Part shown: piece after piece, positions 21,882-23,164 of the stretch
How positions within the stretch are numbered: the first letter of the stretch is position 1
How the letters are laid out: every line of letters starts with the position of its first letter
Source of the DNA: Thermodesulfobacteriota bacterium
GTDB lineage: Bacteria > Desulfobacterota_D > UBA1144 > Nemesobacterales > UBA2774
Length of the DNA stretch: 23,164 nt
Assembly (NCBI GenBank): GCA_039028315.1
Contig: JBCCIH010000006.1
Coordinates: forward strand, 1 to 23,164
Reading direction: 5' to 3'
The notes under the pieces: model-generated
Told to the model about the DNA's origin: nothing
The model's input: only the letters and a program-made list of their open reading frames with translations
The model's database searches: none
Made by a program: the position numbers and the translations under genes

Positions 21882-21980
21882 TTAGTTTCAAGGCTAGTAT
21901 GTCTTATGAATAGCAATATGAATTGTAGTTTAAGTTTGATAACAAAATACGGGATATACCCGAAAACAGGAGGCAGTAAA

Positions 21981-22253
21981 ATGAAAAAGTTGTTAATCGC
22001 AGGAGCATTAGTAGTAGGACTTAGTTTTTCAGCAGCATCACAGGCAGAGGTAAACGCATTCGGAGTTCAACTCCCTGTGGAAAGATCAGAAGTTAGTGAT
22101 AGCATTAGGGGCGGATATGTAGCCCAGAGCCTAGGCGATACATTCCAGGTACAACAGCTTCAGAACTCAAGCAATGCAGTTTCTGAGCAGTCAATAAATG
22201 ACGACACCTACTATGTATTTGGAGTGGAACTAGGCGGTGACAATGCCATATAA
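21981..22253 (+). CDS. Small secreted protein 3
   Basis: A 90-residue member of the same family, nearly identical in its first 30 residues to secreted protein 2, both in protein and DNA. After signal cleavage near SQA it reads 'EVNAFGVQLPVERSEVSD', 'GGYVAQSLGDTFQVQQLQ' and 'DDTYYVFGVELGGDNAI'. The ATG at 21981 is chosen for the AGGAGG at 21968-21973 and the signal peptide; a longer frame from 21906 adds 25 unlikely residues. It has no operator of its own and is 99 bases from the previous gene, so it is probably transcribed with it. The terminator at 22287-22318 ends the unit. Confidence 0.72.
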   Translation: MKKLLIAGALVVGLSFSAASQAEVNAFGVQLPVERSEVSDSIRGGYVAQSLGDTFQVQQLQNSSNAVSEQSINDDTYYVFGVELGGDNAI

Positions 22254-22286
22254 GAGAATACCGACTATACAATCCTCCAACCGACC

Positions 22287-22318
22287 AAAAGCCTGGTGAT
22301 TAATTTCACCAGGCTTTT
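22287..22318 (+). terminator. Rho-independent terminator after secreted protein 3
   Basis: A 13-base stem, AAAAGCCTGGTGA (22287-22299) with TCACCAGGCTTTT (22306-22318), loop of 6 bases. The first nine stem bases and the left flank match the terminator at 17579, so it is a copy of the same element. Confidence 0.9.
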
Positions 22319-22391
22319 GCTTCTCACAAACCTTCTTAAATAAAAGTTATGGTTAGATCTTATGTTTATTGATAATAATGAGTATTAAAAT

Positions 22392-22721
22392 TTAATTCTC
22401 TTTCCTTGGAGCACCGTGAAGAATAGCTACAAAAACCAATTGTTCTTCGCCTGCTTTGATAGAATGCTTCTCGCCAACTTCATACATAATTATAGAACCT
22501 AGCTTTGCTTTAATATTTGAACCATCACCAGAATAAAAGGTCCCTTCACCCTTTAAAACAACAATATATACTGGAGAAGTAGGAGAACTATGCTCTTTAA
22601 TCTCTTGTCCGGGCTCCAGGGCAAAGTGTAACAGTCTTCCATTTTTATCAGCATGAATAGATTGAGCTATAGGATGCTCGTCACTAAATTTTATATCCTT
22701 GAGCAACTCTACATGTTCCAT
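22392..22721 (-). CDS. Single-domain cupin protein
   Basis: A 109-residue cupin. The beta-barrel pattern is clear: 'LEPGQEIKEHSSPTSPVYIVVLKGEGTFYSGDG' and 'GSIIMYEVGEKHSIKAGEEQLVFVAIL'. The motif-1 ligands are incomplete, with His44 present but no HxH pair or clear Glu; motif 2 keeps His87 (GEKHSI). Metal binding may therefore be weak or altered. AAGGTGAG stands before the ATG as ribosome binding site. Single cupins of this size act as small-molecule-binding or dioxygenase-type proteins; no substrate can be given. It converges on the secreted-protein unit, with the terminator between. Confidence 0.8.
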   Translation of the reverse strand: MEHVELLKDIKFSDEHPIAQSIHADKNGRLLHFALEPGQEIKEHSSPTSPVYIVVLKGEGTFYSGDGSNIKAKLGSIIMYEVGEKHSIKAGEEQLVFVAILHGAPRKEN

Positions 22722-22799
22722 AATCTCACCTTCTTCAATAATATTTGAAACAAGCTTAACAATACCCTAGTTAATCTTTAACAAAAATTACAGGCCTTA

Positions 22800-23060
22800 T
22801 TACTCTCCTACCGAAATAGCTCCAGGAAACGGAGGTTCAACGCAGCAGTAAAATACTCCGTTTGTTGAATAACACTTCTCATCCTTACTAGGACAAGGTT
22901 CGGCCGGACTGCATGGATCCGCAGAGCACGCGCCTTGAGGCTCTGGCATCTGTATTTCTTCTTCCTGTAATTCAGAAGCCAAGGAGAATGAAACAGATAG
23001 AAAGAACAAAACTAAACTTAGTCTTAAGAATTTGTAAAAAGAATCTAAATTTACAGCCAT
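22800..23060 (-). CDS. Small Cys-rich secreted protein
   Basis: An 86-residue protein with a Sec signal peptide (hydrophobic about 14-27, cleavage near SLA-S). The mature part is acidic, Pro-rich and has six Cys (GACSADPC, EPCPSKDEKC, YCC), probably three disulfides. The ATG at 23060 is chosen because GGGAG stands 6-7 bases upstream and the signal is then normal; the frame stays open to 23126, which would bury it. I do not recognise the fold; the Cys spacing does not fit the Kazal domain at 13003. Secreted knottin-like or whey-acidic-type proteins are possible relatives, with low confidence. Confidence 0.6.
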   Translation of the reverse strand: MAVNLDSFYKFLRLSLVLFFLSVSFSLASELQEEEIQMPEPQGACSADPCSPAEPCPSKDEKCYSTNGVFYCCVEPPFPGAISVGE

Positions 23061-23164
23061 TTTTTCTCCCTCAGATTTTATTAGCAGTATTTCTATACTA
23101 AACTCGTCTGGATTTGAAATCAACATGTCATAAGATTACTTAGAAATTGAGATCTCGTATCCCA

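Noticed and set aside
17203..22253. The small secreted proteins as precursors of a modified peptide (RiPP) or bacteriocin
   Set aside because: They have ordinary Sec signals, no Cys, no double-Gly leader site and no modification enzyme or peptidase-transporter next to them.

Overview
The window is about 23 kb of AT-rich chromosomal DNA (roughly 35-40% GC by eye) from a diderm (Gram-negative type) bacterium. Support for an outer membrane: at least eight predicted lipoproteins, an OmpA/Pal-type peptidoglycan-binding protein, a Spy/CpxP-like periplasmic protein, and an IPTL-CTERM sorting tail of the exosortase kind. Most genes have a clear AGGAGG-type ribosome binding site, but a sizeable minority have none and begin very close to a -10-like box. 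I cannot name the species. A marine or sediment delta-proteobacterial or candidate-phylum lineage would fit, but that is a guess. I see no rRNA, tRNA, CRISPR array, transposase or phage structural gene.

Layout. 1-6.7 kb: envelope genes, mostly on the plus strand: a broken-off C-terminus, a GYF_2-RDD membrane protein, an OmpA-like protein, two paralogous 'WGMS' lipoproteins, a Spy-like protein, and small unknown membrane or secreted proteins. 6.8-8.3 kb: a minus-strand run of two lipoproteins and a SRAP (YedK/HMCES-type) DNA-crosslink protein. 8.5-9.8 kb: a phage CI-like S24 repressor behind an operator region dense in repeats, with a small helical protein divergent from it. 9.8-11.3 kb: DoxX and a divergent MarR regulator, then a small Cys-containing secreted protein. 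11.3-13.4 kb: an animal-type heme peroxidase lipoprotein preceded by a Kazal protease-inhibitor lipoprotein. 13.5-14.3 kb: a potassium channel. 14.3-17.1 kb: SnoaL-like protein, bicupin and a DHA2-type drug exporter. 17.2-22.3 kb: three paralogous small secreted proteins, interrupted by an MHS-family transporter, a frameshifted IPTL-CTERM surface protein, a SprT-like protease and small unknown genes. The window ends with a cupin and a Cys-rich secreted protein.

The most interesting signal is a shared palindromic operator, GTTGCA-N2-TGCAAC. It occurs twice between DoxX and the MarR gene, once (plus a degenerate copy) between the drug exporter and the first small secreted protein, and once ahead of the other two small secreted proteins. 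This suggests one MarR-controlled regulon joining a DoxX protein, an exporter-bicupin operon and an apparently undescribed family of small secreted proteins. The three secreted-protein genes also share an RBS-proximal hairpin whose sequence differs while the fold is kept. Two transcription units end in closely similar terminators, so a whole cassette has been duplicated.
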